Of a stretch of DNA of 64,000 nucleotides, positions 41,861 to 50,764 are shown piece by piece. A program made the translations under genes and the position numbers. Numbering within the stretch: the first letter of the stretch is position 1; every line of letters starts with the position of its first letter. A model generated the notes under the pieces. The model was not told the DNA's origin, made no database searches, and saw only the letters and a list, made by a program, of their open reading frames with translations. The DNA comes from Microlunatus soli (GTDB taxonomy: Bacteria > Actinomycetota > Actinomycetes > Propionibacteriales > Propionibacteriaceae): positions 3,162,001 through 3,226,000 of the forward strand of contig NZ_LT629772.1 in the NCBI RefSeq assembly GCF_900105385.1. Reading direction: 5' to 3'.

Positions 41861-43894
41861 ATGCGCAACCGATCCATTCGGTGGCAACGCGGACTGACCG
41901 TGACGGGGGCGGCGGCACTCAGCGCCGCTCTCGTCGTGGCCGGCGCTGCCACCTCATCGGCCGACCCGAACGCCCAGCAGGCGTTCCCCGGGTCGGTTCC
42001 GTCGTTCGTCACGACAGCCGCCGACGCCGGCACAGCCGCCGACGACACGGTCGAAGGTGAGGTCTACCTCGACCTGCAGGACGAGGCCGGCGCCCAGCAA
42101 CTGGCCACCGCCGTCTCGACCCCGGGCAACGCCCGGTACGGCAAATACCTGACTCCGCACGCGTGGATCAAGAAGTATGCCCCGACCAAGGCGGATCTGG
42201 CCGCGGTGAAGAAGTATCTGAAGGACAGCGGGGTGACCATCACCGCCGTACCGGAGAGCCGGGAGTACGTCGTCTTCCGCGGCAAGGCCGACGCGGTCTC
42301 CGCCGCCTTCGACACCAGCCTGCACAACTATCGGGTCGGTTCGAGTACGGTCTCGGCCCCGGCCACCGCGCCGAAGCTGCCGGTCTCGGTCGCCGGCCGG
42401 GTCGCCGGCATCAGCCTCGGCAACGCTCGGACCAAGCTCACCCGACCGGACAGCGTCGTGCAGGGTCAGGGCGTACCCGGTGCGGTCGCCAAGGCAAAGA
42501 CCGCCAAGCTCAAGGGCTCCGGCGCGACCGCCGACGGCGCCGCCAAACCGCAGCCCAAGAGTCAGGCTGCCAGCGACGCCTGCTCCACCTACTACGGTGA
42601 GAACAAGGCCACGATGCCGGAGGCGTACGGGTCGACGAAGTTCCCGACCTACATCTGCGGCTACCTGCCCAGCCAGCTGCGATCGGCCGGCGACCTGGAC
42701 CAGTCGATCAACGCCGGTAACGACGGCAGCGGCGTCACCCTCGGCATTGTCGATGCCTACGCCTCGCCGACGATCGTCAAGGACACCAACGACTACATGC
42801 GGGCCGCCGGTGAGCCGCTGCTGTCCAAGTTCAGCCAGATCGGCGCCCAGCCCAGCGACTTCACCGACGAGGCGCTCTGTGGCGGTCCGTCGGGCTGGCA
42901 GGGCGAGGAGAACCTGGACGTCCAGTCCGCGCACGCGGTCGCGCCGGGCGCGAGCATCCTCTACTCCGGGGCCGCGAACTGCGGCGGCGGCATCGACGTG
43001 GCGCTGTCGTTGATCTTGGACCAGGGCAAGGCCGATCTGGTCAGCAACAGTTACGGCTACACCACCGAAGCGGTCGGCAGCGATGTCATCCGCGGCCAGC
43101 AGAACCTGCACATCCAGGCAGCCGGCACCGGCATCGGGCTCTACTACTCCACCGGTGACGACGGCGACAACAGCGCCACCCTCGGCAAGGCTGCTGCCAA
43201 CTGGCCGGCCACCTCGCCGTTCGTGACCGCCGTCGGTGGCACCAGCGAGTCGATCAGCTCCAAGGGCAACTACCGGTCCGAGGTCGGGTGGGGCGACATC
43301 CTGGACCAGGTCGCTGGCGGCAAGTACACCGCTGCGCTGCCCGGTGATCTGTACGGCGGTGGCGGTGGCGGCGGGATCAGCTCGGTGATCGCCGAACCTG
43401 CCTACCAGAAGGGCGTCGTGCCCAAGGAACTCTCCGGTCGCGGGACGAAGGCGTCCCGGGTGATCCCCGACGTCAGCGACCTCGCCGACCCCTACACCGG
43501 CTACCAGATCGCGATCCGGCCGATCCTGGACGACTCGACGTTGGAGACCGGACCGTTGGAGTACGAGACCTACGGCGGCACCAGCCTGGCCAGCCCACTG
43601 GTCGCCGGCAAAATGGCGCTGGTCCAGCAGCTGAGCAAGCACCGGATCGGCTTCGCCAACCCGGCGCTCTACCAGCAGAGCGGCAACGCCAAGGCCTACC
43701 ACGACGTGACCGCGTCGACCGACCCGGTGGCGATCAGCTACACCAGCGCGGGCTCCGGCACCCAGTACCTGAACACCTTCGATCAGGGCTTCACCCTGAC
43801 CGGAGCGACCGGGTACGACGACTTCACCGGAATCGGCAGCCTGAAGGTCCCGGGGCTGGCGAAGCTGCTGAAGAAGAGCGCCGCCGGCGCCTGA
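41861..43894 (+). CDS. Sedolisin (S53 family) secreted serine-carboxyl protease
   Basis: 677 residues from ATG 41861. Residues 1-35 are a signal peptide ending near SSADPN. Residues about 60-200 are the pro-kumamolisin activation domain. In the mature enzyme the catalytic set is present: Glu349 and Asp353 in GEENLDVQ, the oxyanion-hole Asp433 region in YYSTGDDGDN and Ser575 in YGGTSLASP. A Ca site is expected near the C-terminus (YDDFTGIGSLKVPG). Sedolisins work at acid pH and digest external protein. It has its own promoter region and a strong terminator, so it is a single-gene unit. Confidence 0.93.
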   Translation: MRNRSIRWQRGLTVTGAAALSAALVVAGAATSSADPNAQQAFPGSVPSFVTTAADAGTAADDTVEGEVYLDLQDEAGAQQLATAVSTPGNARYGKYLTPHAWIKKYAPTKADLAAVKKYLKDSGVTITAVPESREYVVFRGKADAVSAAFDTSLHNYRVGSSTVSAPATAPKLPVSVAGRVAGISLGNARTKLTRPDSVVQGQGVPGAVAKAKTAKLKGSGATADGAAKPQPKSQAASDACSTYYGENKATMPEAYGSTKFPTYICGYLPSQLRSAGDLDQSINAGNDGSGVTLGIVDAYASPTIVKDTNDYMRAAGEPLLSKFSQIGAQPSDFTDEALCGGPSGWQGEENLDVQSAHAVAPGASILYSGAANCGGGIDVALSLILDQGKADLVSNSYGYTTEAVGSDVIRGQQNLHIQAAGTGIGLYYSTGDDGDNSATLGKAAANWPATSPFVTAVGGTSESISSKGNYRSEVGWGDILDQVAGGKYTAALPGDLYGGGGGGGISSVIAEPAYQKGVVPKELSGRGTKASRVIPDVSDLADPYTGYQIAIRPILDDSTLETGPLEYETYGGTSLASPLVAGKMALVQQLSKHRIGFANPALYQQSGNAKAYHDVTASTDPVAISYTSAGSGTQYLNTFDQGFTLTGATGYDDFTGIGSLKVPGLAKLLKKSAAGA

Positions 43895-43907
43895 GCCGGA
43901 TGACGGC

Positions 43908-43954
43908 AACTGCCCTTCGACATGTTCGCGGTCCGAGCTTGTCGAAGGGCAGTT
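43908..43954 (+). terminator. 15-bp perfect-stem hairpin after the sedolisin gene
   Basis: AACTGCCCTTCGACA (43908-43922) pairs with TGTCGAAGGGCAGTT (43940-43954) around a 17-base loop, 13 bp past the stop codon. The arms contain the CCCTTCGACA core of the dispersed repeat, so a repeat copy seems to serve as the terminator. Confidence 0.8.
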
Positions 43955-43997
43955 ACATCTTGGGGGAGTGCCCGGCCCCGCTCGGCGATCGGCTTGA

Positions 43998-44016
43998 CCT
44001 TCGACCTGGTCGAAGG
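43998..44016. repeat. 19-bp perfect palindrome upstream of the MerR-clamp gene
   Basis: CCTTCGACCTGGTCGAAGG has nine-base perfect arms around one T. It carries the same TTCGA/TCGAA core as the dispersed repeat and ends 14 bp before the next gene's GTG. It could be a repeat unit, a hairpin in the leader, or an operator. Confidence 0.6.
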
Positions 44017-44030
44017 ACCACGATGAACGC

Positions 44031-45245
44031 GTGACCTCACCAGGCAGCACGGCTTCACCGGGCGGGATGAGCAGCCGCCTCACCATCAGCGCTTTTGCGC
44101 GCACGGTCGGACTGACCCCGAGCGCGTTGCGGTTCTACGACGACGCAGGGCTGCTGGCGCCGGCCGCCGTCGACGAACGCAACGGCTACCGCTATTACGA
44201 CGATGATCAACGTCGTCGAGCAGTCCTGGTCCGGCAGATGCGTGAACTGGACGTTCCACTGACCACCATGCGGGCCGTCCTGGACGGCTCACCGGCGGAT
44301 GCCGAACGCCTGCTGACCGAGCATGTCGATCTGCTCACCGGTCGGGCGGACCGGGCCCGGGTCGAGCTGGCCGACCTGCTGCGCGCGTTGCGCGGTACGG
44401 ACGACGGGCTCAGCCCGTCGATGATCGGACCGACGACCTTCGCGATCGGTGGACCGGAACTGGCCGGCGCCATCCGTCAGGTGGCGCCGTTCGCCGCGGC
44501 GCCGCCGACAACCGGCGAACCGGGCGCCGGCGATCGGCTGGACTGTTTGCTGCTGGATGTCACGGCCGGCGAGCTGACCGTGGTCGGCACGGATCGCTAC
44601 CGGCTGGGCGCCCGGAGTCTCCGGGTGACCGAGTTCGACGGCCCGGATCGTCGGCTCCCCGTCTCGGCCACGCGTCTGGTTGCCGTCAGCGACTGGTTGC
44701 GGCGGCAGCGCCGGATCCGGGTGCACTACACCGATGCGGCCCTGTTGATCACCCCGGACCATGATCAACCGGACGCCGCGGACGGCTCGACGGATCAGGC
44801 CGAGCAGCGGTTGCCGGTGGCCGACGACCACTTCCCCGACTATCGGCGGGTGCTCGATTCGACTGCTCAATCAGCGGGTCGGCATCGGATGATCATCGAT
44901 CGGATCCGTTTGCTGGAACTGATCTCGGCCGATCAGACTAGCACTGTCGTGCTGCAGCCGGTAGCCGAACAGGTCCTGATCAGCCGGGTCAACGATCCCG
45001 AGGTCCGCCGCCTGCCGGCAGTCTGCAACGGCCCCGCTGAACGGGTCGGCTTCTCGCCGACGCTGCTGGCGTCGGCGCTGCAGAGCAGCGTCGGTCCCGA
45101 TGTGCTGATCGAGCTGGCACCCGGCAGTGCCGCGGTCGTCCGATCGGCCGACGACGGGAGCTTCTCCACCCTGGTGATGCCACGTCGGCTGGACGATCAG
45201 CCCGATCCTGACGAACGGCCTGCTGACGATGTCGGACCGGCCTGA
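44031..45245 (+). CDS. MerR regulator fused to a DNA polymerase III beta (sliding-clamp)-like domain
   Basis: 404 residues from GTG 44031. Residues 17-85 are a MerR winged helix (LTISAFARTVGLTPSALRFY, then NGYRYYDDDQRRRAVLVRQM) and 85-120 a dimerisation helix. From about 135 the protein turns into a clamp-like fold: TFAIGGPELAGAIRQVAPFA, CLLLDVTAGELTVVGTDRYR (the Thr-Asp-x-x-Arg motif of DnaN), and repeats of this style around RMIIDRIRLLELI. A normal DnaN is about 380 residues, so here only about two of its three domains fit. Its end overlaps an MFS gene by 17 bases, suggesting that it controls this exporter. Confidence 0.8.
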   Translation: MTSPGSTASPGGMSSRLTISAFARTVGLTPSALRFYDDAGLLAPAAVDERNGYRYYDDDQRRRAVLVRQMRELDVPLTTMRAVLDGSPADAERLLTEHVDLLTGRADRARVELADLLRALRGTDDGLSPSMIGPTTFAIGGPELAGAIRQVAPFAAAPPTTGEPGAGDRLDCLLLDVTAGELTVVGTDRYRLGARSLRVTEFDGPDRRLPVSATRLVAVSDWLRRQRRIRVHYTDAALLITPDHDQPDAADGSTDQAEQRLPVADDHFPDYRRVLDSTAQSAGRHRMIIDRIRLLELISADQTSTVVLQPVAEQVLISRVNDPEVRRLPAVCNGPAERVGFSPTLLASALQSSVGPDVLIELAPGSAAVVRSADDGSFSTLVMPRRLDDQPDPDERPADDVGPA

Positions 45246-46584
45246 CACGCCGGCGGTCGACTCCGCGCAGCGTGAACCGACCGCCAGCCCCCCGACCGCC
45301 AGCCCTCCGATCGCCAGCCGCCCGACCGGCTGGCGATCGGGTAGCCCCGGCCTGGTGTTGTGGGCCGGCACCGCTACCGTCTCCGGGCTCGGCGACAGCG
45401 TCCAGGCCTTTGCCCTCAGCTGGGAGGCGTCCGGCTTCGGGCCGGCTGCTGCGGCCACCGTCGCGACACTGGGGATCCTGCCGCGAGTGCTGTTGATGTT
45501 GCTCGGCGGCGTGGCTGCGGACCGGTACGGCATCCGTCGAGTGATGATCATCTGCGACGGCTGCATGATCATCGTTCTCGGCTGCGCGGTCGGTTACCTG
45601 TCGGCAGTACCGGTGAGCCTTGCGGTGATCATCGCGATCAGCATGCTGGCCGGTGCGATCTCCGCCTTCTACCTGCCGGCCGCCGGTGGCTTCCTCCGGC
45701 TCTTCGTCCCGACCGATCAGCTGCCCCGCGTGATGGCCAGGGTGAGCGGCCTGCAGCAGGTCGCGCGGCTGATCGGGCCGTCGCTCGGCGCCGTGCTGGT
45801 GATCATGGTCGGACTGCGCGGAGTCTCGATGATCAATCTCGTGAGCTTCGCCGCGATCATGATGGTCCTGAGCCTGGTCAGACCTCCGATCTCCCTCAGA
45901 GCAACAGATCCGGGCGCGGCCGGTCAGGGTGCCGACGGCACCGGCGGGCCGCCGCGGGGCATTCGATCGGTGGTCGCCGACCTCGCGACCGGAGTCGGTC
46001 AGGCCGCACGAACCCCCGGGATGCGGGCAGCGCTCGGGTCGTTGGCTCTGGTGGCCGGCGGTGTGCTGCCGATGCTGTATCTGTGCCTGCCGTTGGCGGT
46101 CCGCGAGCGACAATGGGGCGTCACCGCGGCCGGCACGATCGAGAGTTGCTGGATCGTCGGCACCCTCGCCGTGACCTTGGTGGTAGCCAAGGTCGGGGTG
46201 CACCACCGGACCGGGCTGATGATCGTCCTCGGGCCGCTGGTCGCCGCTGTCGGCGTGACGCTGATCGCGGTGGCGCCGACGGTGCCGATCGCCGGCGTCG
46301 GAGCGGTGCTGATGGGCGTCGGCACGGCGGTCTACACCGGCCACCTGTCGCCGCTGTTCCTGGTCTGGACACCCCCGGCGCTGACCGCGAGATTCCAATC
46401 CCTGTTCGGAATCGTGCAGGCCGCGCCGATGCTGGTGATGAATCCGTTCTTCGGCCTCGCGGCAACGGCGGTGAATGCAACCGCTGCCCTGGCGGCAGCC
46501 GCCGTCAGCTGCCTGGCGGCGAGTGCGGTAGCGCTGAGCAGCGCTCGGCTGCGGACCAGTGACGCGACGGTCGGAACGGCGTGA
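45229..46584 (+). CDS. MFS transporter (enterobactin/macrolide-efflux-like)
   Basis: 451 residues with about 12 hydrophobic helices. The motif-A-like loop reads GGVAADRYGIRRVMI. The N-terminal 40 residues are polar with small Pro/Ala/Ser repeats (ASPPTASPPIASRP). The fold resembles the MFS_3 group of efflux pumps. The start overlaps the MerR-clamp gene by 17 bp and no ribosome site is obvious, so translation is probably coupled to it. Confidence 0.85.
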   Translation: MSDRPDTPAVDSAQREPTASPPTASPPIASRPTGWRSGSPGLVLWAGTATVSGLGDSVQAFALSWEASGFGPAAAATVATLGILPRVLLMLLGGVAADRYGIRRVMIICDGCMIIVLGCAVGYLSAVPVSLAVIIAISMLAGAISAFYLPAAGGFLRLFVPTDQLPRVMARVSGLQQVARLIGPSLGAVLVIMVGLRGVSMINLVSFAAIMMVLSLVRPPISLRATDPGAAGQGADGTGGPPRGIRSVVADLATGVGQAARTPGMRAALGSLALVAGGVLPMLYLCLPLAVRERQWGVTAAGTIESCWIVGTLAVTLVVAKVGVHHRTGLMIVLGPLVAAVGVTLIAVAPTVPIAGVGAVLMGVGTAVYTGHLSPLFLVWTPPALTARFQSLFGIVQAAPMLVMNPFFGLAATAVNATAALAAAAVSCLAASAVALSSARLRTSDATVGTA

Positions 46585-46760
46585 TGCCGCCGACGGCGCG
46601 CGCAAATTCTATCTACCCGGCGAACTCCGTTCCTACGTTGTAACATCCGGCATACGCTGATGGAAGCGACCCACGTCGTGGTGGTGTTCGATGCCGGTGT
46701 CACGGTGGGGTCAGGCGTCCGGAGACGGACGTTTCAATTGACTGCAACGAAGGAGTTGTG
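46585..46760 (+). promoter_or_regulatory. Leader of the sugar ABC operon with palindromic elements
   Basis: CGTCC-N6-GGACG (46716-46731) and the perfect palindrome TCAATTGA (46734-46741) lie just before the ribosome site AAGGAG (46750-46755). Such pairs fit an AraC- or LacI-type operator overlapping the transcript start. The promoter boxes themselves are not clear. Confidence 0.35.
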
Positions 46761-48095
46761 ATGGGGCCCATCCCTTCGACACCGCTGCCCGGAAACGCCG
46801 TCTCACGGCGCCGTTTCCTGAGCGCGCTCGGAATCAGTGCCGCCGCGATCGGGAGCACGTCGGTGCTGTCTGCCTGTGGCGGCGGCAGCAGTGGTCTGTC
46901 CGGAGACGAAGGCGGCAGCGGCGGCGGCAAGAAGGCCACGCTGAACGTCTGGTACCACCAGTACGGCGAGGCCGGCACCCAGCAAGCCGTCGAACGCTAT
47001 GCCAAGGAATTCCCCGACGCCACCGTCAAGGTGCAGTGGACGCCCGGCGACTACACCTCCAAGGTCAACAGCGGGCTGCTGTCCAACAACGGTCCGGACA
47101 GCTTCGAGGGAACGCCGAATCTGCAACAGGTGAAGGCAGATCAGATCGTCCCGCTGGACGACATCCTGGCCGATGTGAAGTCCGACTACACAGAGGCCGA
47201 CATCAAGTCGATCACCGTCGAGGGCAAGATGTACGGCGCCCGGATCGTCGACGACTGTACGTTGATCTACTACCGCAAGTCGATGCTGGACAAGGCCGGG
47301 GTGAAGCCGCCGACGACGCTGGACGAGCTGGTGGCGGCGGCCAAGGAGCTGACCACCAAGGACGTCAAGGGCCTGTTCATCGGCAATGACGCGGGCGCGA
47401 CGCCGGCCTTCGGCGGCGGTTCGATGCTCGGACCGGTGCTGTGGTCGGTCGGGCAGAACTATCTGACCGACGACAACAAGATCAACTTCACCGGCGACAA
47501 CGTGGCCAAGGCAATGATGAAGCTCCGCAAACTGGTCACCGACAAGTCCATCCTGCTCGGCGCACCGACCGACTATTGGGACTCCGGATCGTTCACCCAG
47601 GGTCTGTGTGCCATGCAGTACACCGGTCTGTGGGCGATGCCGATCATCCAGAAGGCGATCGGTGACGACTTCGGAGTCGTCCCGTTCCCGGCCTTCAGTG
47701 ACTCGGTAGGCAAACCGTCGACCGCACAGGGTGGCTGGGCGGCGATGGTCAGCAAGAAGTCCAAGAACGTCGAGCTGGCCAAGAAGTATGTGAAGTGGCT
47801 GTGGGTGGACAACACCAAGGACCAGGAGGACTACAACCTGTCCTACGGCTTCCATGTCCCACCGCGCAAGAGCCTGGCCGCCAAGGCCAGCAAGCTGCAG
47901 TCCGGACCGGCGGCGGAGGCGGTGAAGATCTTCAACGACTACGCGATCGCCGGCGGCACCACCTGGACCACGGAGATGAATACTGCCTGGGGCGATGCGA
48001 TGACGGCGGTGATCCGCAAGGGCAAGGATCCCGACGCCTCGATCGCCACCGCCGAGAAAGCCGTCCAAAAGATCTTGGACAAGTTGCTGGGGTGA
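46761..48095 (+). CDS. Sugar ABC transporter substrate-binding lipoprotein (Tat type)
   Basis: 444 residues from ATG 46761, five bases after AAGGAG. The adjacent GTG 46758 is too close. The signal has a twin-Arg motif (SRRRFLSALG) and lipobox LSAC at Cys39, so it folds in the cytosol before export and lipid attachment. The mature part is a family 1 solute-binding protein: LNVWYHQYGEAGTQQAVERY, MYGARIVDDCTLIYYRKSML and GGWAAMVSKKSKNVELAKKY. It captures an oligosaccharide or polyol for the two permeases encoded just downstream. Confidence 0.92.
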   Translation: MGPIPSTPLPGNAVSRRRFLSALGISAAAIGSTSVLSACGGGSSGLSGDEGGSGGGKKATLNVWYHQYGEAGTQQAVERYAKEFPDATVKVQWTPGDYTSKVNSGLLSNNGPDSFEGTPNLQQVKADQIVPLDDILADVKSDYTEADIKSITVEGKMYGARIVDDCTLIYYRKSMLDKAGVKPPTTLDELVAAAKELTTKDVKGLFIGNDAGATPAFGGGSMLGPVLWSVGQNYLTDDNKINFTGDNVAKAMMKLRKLVTDKSILLGAPTDYWDSGSFTQGLCAMQYTGLWAMPIIQKAIGDDFGVVPFPAFSDSVGKPSTAQGGWAAMVSKKSKNVELAKKYVKWLWVDNTKDQEDYNLSYGFHVPPRKSLAAKASKLQSGPAAEAVKIFNDYAIAGGTTWTTEMNTAWGDAMTAVIRKGKDPDASIATAEKAVQKILDKLLG

Positions 48096-48099
48096 GCCG

Positions 48100-49059
48100 A
48101 TGACGACAGCGCAGGCAACGTCGAGCAGCAGCGTCGACGACCCGCGAACAGGGAGCAAGGCCGGTCGGCGGCAGAACCGCGGGATCAGAGGTGTGACGAG
48201 TGCGTTCTGGCTGTTCGTCGGCCCCTTCGCGATCGGGTTGTTGATCTTCGTCTACATCCCGATCCTGTGGTCGTTCGGGCTGAGTTTCGCCGACGCACAG
48301 AACACGGTCACCCCGTCGAAGTGGGTCGGGCTCAGCAACTACATCGACCTGCTCAAGCCCGGGCCGTTCCTGTCCAGTCTGATCGACTTCTGCATCTTCG
48401 CGGTCTTCATCGTGCCGGTGACCTTCGCCGCCGCGCTGGGGTTGGCGGTGTTGCTGAACAAGATCAGATTCGCCAAGGCGTTCTTCCGATCGGTGTTCTT
48501 CATTCCGACCGCGTGCTCCTACGTCGTGGCGTCGATGGTGTGGAAGCTGTCGATCTTCAACGGGGTCCGGTTCGGTCTGGCCAACACCGTGCTCGGCTGG
48601 TTCGGGGTGGACAATATCGCCTGGCTGGCCACCCCCAGCCCGCCGCTGTACTGGGTCGCCATCATCACCGCCCGGCTGTGGCTGCAGATCGGCTTCTACA
48701 TGATCTTGTTCATTGCCGGCCTGCAGCGGATCCCGAACGAGCTCTACGAGGCTGCGGACGTGGACGGGGCGAAGCGGGGCTGGCAGCAGTTCCGGTTCAT
48801 CACCTTCCCGCAGTTGCAAGCCACCTCGGTTGCGGTGCTGCTGTTGCTGTTCATCAACGCCTTCCAGGCGTTCGACGAATTCTTCAACCTGATGGGCAAC
48901 TCCTCGCTCGCCCGGCCGCCGCTGGTCTACCTGTACTACACGGCGATGGGTAGCCAGGACTTCGGCCACGGCAGCGCCGGGGCGGTCATCCTGGCATTGC
49001 TGATCGTGCTGGTTTCTCTGGTGCAGGGCAAGATCTTCGGCTTCGGGAAGGCATCGTGA
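48100..49059 (+). CDS. Sugar ABC transporter permease (MalF/UgpA-like)
   Basis: 319 residues with six membrane helices. The EAA loop that contacts the ATPase reads EAADVDGAKRGWQQFRFITF near residue 220. The N-terminus is a short polar tail rich in Ser. It starts four bases after the stop of the binding protein gene and overlaps the second permease gene by four bases. Confidence 0.93.
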   Translation: MTTAQATSSSSVDDPRTGSKAGRRQNRGIRGVTSAFWLFVGPFAIGLLIFVYIPILWSFGLSFADAQNTVTPSKWVGLSNYIDLLKPGPFLSSLIDFCIFAVFIVPVTFAAALGLAVLLNKIRFAKAFFRSVFFIPTACSYVVASMVWKLSIFNGVRFGLANTVLGWFGVDNIAWLATPSPPLYWVAIITARLWLQIGFYMILFIAGLQRIPNELYEAADVDGAKRGWQQFRFITFPQLQATSVAVLLLLFINAFQAFDEFFNLMGNSSLARPPLVYLYYTAMGSQDFGHGSAGAVILALLIVLVSLVQGKIFGFGKAS

Positions 49060-49967
49060 GCGCGCAGACGGAGACGACCCCGACGGGCAAACCGGACACG
49101 GTGTCGACCCCGCCGCCGACCCGACGCCGCCGGCCGACCGGTGCACAGATCGCCGGCAGCTTCGTCCGGTATCTGTTGCTCACCGTGGCTGCCGTGCTGT
49201 TCCTGATCCCGTTCTATCTGATCGTGCGCAACGGACTGGCCACCGACCAGGAGATCACCTCGCCGGATTGGACGCTGTTCCCTCAGCAGATCCAGTGGGG
49301 CAACTTCGCCGAGCTGTTCACCGACAAGGCGGTCAACATCCTCGGCGGGCTGAAGATCTCCGCGATCGTCGCCGTGCTGCAGACCGCCGGGATGCTGTTG
49401 CTCAGCTCGCTGGCCGGCTACGGACTGGCCCGGATCCCGTACAAGCATGCGAACAAGATCTTCTACGCCACTTTGGTGACGTTGATGATCCCGGCAGCGG
49501 TCACGTTCATCCCGACGTTCTTGATCGTGTCGCAGTTCCGCTGGGTGAACACGTTGCAGGGCATCATCGTGCCGACGCTGTTCAGCGGCTTCACCACGTT
49601 CCTGTTCCGGCAGTACTTCCTGAACTTCCCCAAGGAACTGGAGGAATCGGCCCGGGTGGACGGGCTGGGCTGGTTCCGTGCCTATTGGACGATCGTGGTG
49701 CCCAACTCGCTGGCGTTCTTCTCCGCGATCGCGGTGATCACCTTCATCAACAGCTGGAACGCCTTCCTGTGGCCGCTGGTGATCGGTCAGGATTCGTCGA
49801 TGTGGACCGTGCAGGTCGGGTTGTCCACCCTGATGACCGCGCAGACGATCAACCTGCACGAACTGTTCCTGGCCGCGGCGGTCGCCATCGCACCTCTTGT
49901 GCTGGTCTTCCTGTTCCTGCAGCGTTATCTGGTGCAGGGTGTGGCGGAGACCGGCCTCAAGGGGTGA
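49056..49967 (+). CDS. Sugar ABC transporter permease (MalG/UgpE-like)
   Basis: 303 residues, a six-helix permease with EAA loop EESARVDGLGWFRAYWTIVV. The GTG start overlaps the first permease by four bases. No ATPase gene follows, so the importer probably uses a shared MsiK-type ATPase encoded elsewhere, as is common in actinobacteria. Confidence 0.92.
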   Translation: MSAQTETTPTGKPDTVSTPPPTRRRRPTGAQIAGSFVRYLLLTVAAVLFLIPFYLIVRNGLATDQEITSPDWTLFPQQIQWGNFAELFTDKAVNILGGLKISAIVAVLQTAGMLLLSSLAGYGLARIPYKHANKIFYATLVTLMIPAAVTFIPTFLIVSQFRWVNTLQGIIVPTLFSGFTTFLFRQYFLNFPKELEESARVDGLGWFRAYWTIVVPNSLAFFSAIAVITFINSWNAFLWPLVIGQDSSMWTVQVGLSTLMTAQTINLHELFLAAAVAIAPLVLVFLFLQRYLVQGVAETGLKG

Positions 49968-49977
49968 GGGGGCGACG

Positions 49978-50664
49978 GTGAGTCTCAGTATCCGCAGCGT
50001 CGGCGAACCGGTCGGCCCACTGGCCCGGATCTGGACCGCCGAGTGCACCGCCGCGACCGAGTTCAGCTCGATCGCGGCGGTGATCACCGGAATCGGCTGC
50101 GTCCGGGTCGACGGCGTCACCACCGTGCACCTCCGGGGGCCGGCGACCCGGGCGGTACGGTTGTCCTGTCCAGCCGGAGCCGAGTACTTCGGCGCCGACC
50201 TGAGCATCGGCAGTTACCTGACCGTCGCACCACCGGCGGGATTGACCGAACACCGCGACACGGTGCTGCCGACCAACGTCGACGGACGGCTCCTGCTGGG
50301 CGGCGAGGAGTGGGAGATCCCGACGCCGGACACGATGGACGTCTTCGTCGAGCGGCTGGTGCGGGCCGGTCTGATCGCCTGCGACCCGACCGTGCCGGAA
50401 CTCCTGGCCGGCGTCCGGGTGCGGATCCCGGCTCGGACGGCGCAGCATCGCTTCCACCGCGCCGTCGGCATCTCACAGCGCACGCTGCAGGTGATCGAGC
50501 GGACCCGGCAGGCCGCTTCGCTGCTCAGCCGCGGCGTACCGATCATCGACACGGTGGCGATCACCGGCTTCTACGATCAGCCGCAGCTGACCCGGGTGAT
50601 GGGCCGACTGATCGGCCACACTCCCGCCGAGGTCGCCGCCGGCGGTGTCTTCCTCGACCTCTGA
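49978..50664 (+). CDS. AraC-family regulator of the sugar ABC operon
   Basis: 228 residues from GTG 49978, after GAGGGGG and 10 bp past the permease stop. The C-terminal helix-turn-helix region reads HRFHRAVGISQRTLQVIERT, then DTVAITGFYDQPQLTRVMGR and GHTPAEV. The N-terminal about 110 residues are a cupin-like sensor. It is in the operon with the sugar importer and probably regulates it in response to the imported sugar. Confidence 0.85.
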   Translation: MSLSIRSVGEPVGPLARIWTAECTAATEFSSIAAVITGIGCVRVDGVTTVHLRGPATRAVRLSCPAGAEYFGADLSIGSYLTVAPPAGLTEHRDTVLPTNVDGRLLLGGEEWEIPTPDTMDVFVERLVRAGLIACDPTVPELLAGVRVRIPARTAQHRFHRAVGISQRTLQVIERTRQAASLLSRGVPIIDTVAITGFYDQPQLTRVMGRLIGHTPAEVAAGGVFLDL

Positions 50665-50764
50665 ACGCACGGTGCTCTGCCCCGACGGCGTGCCTCCAGT
50701 GGCGTCACCGGAGGTGGCGTTTGGATACAAGACAGGACGAACAGCGCCGACCTACGCTCCGGCC

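Noticed and set aside
48100..49967. Missing ATPase gene hidden in another frame
   Set aside because: No Walker A or signature motif occurs in any frame between 46.7 and 51 kb.
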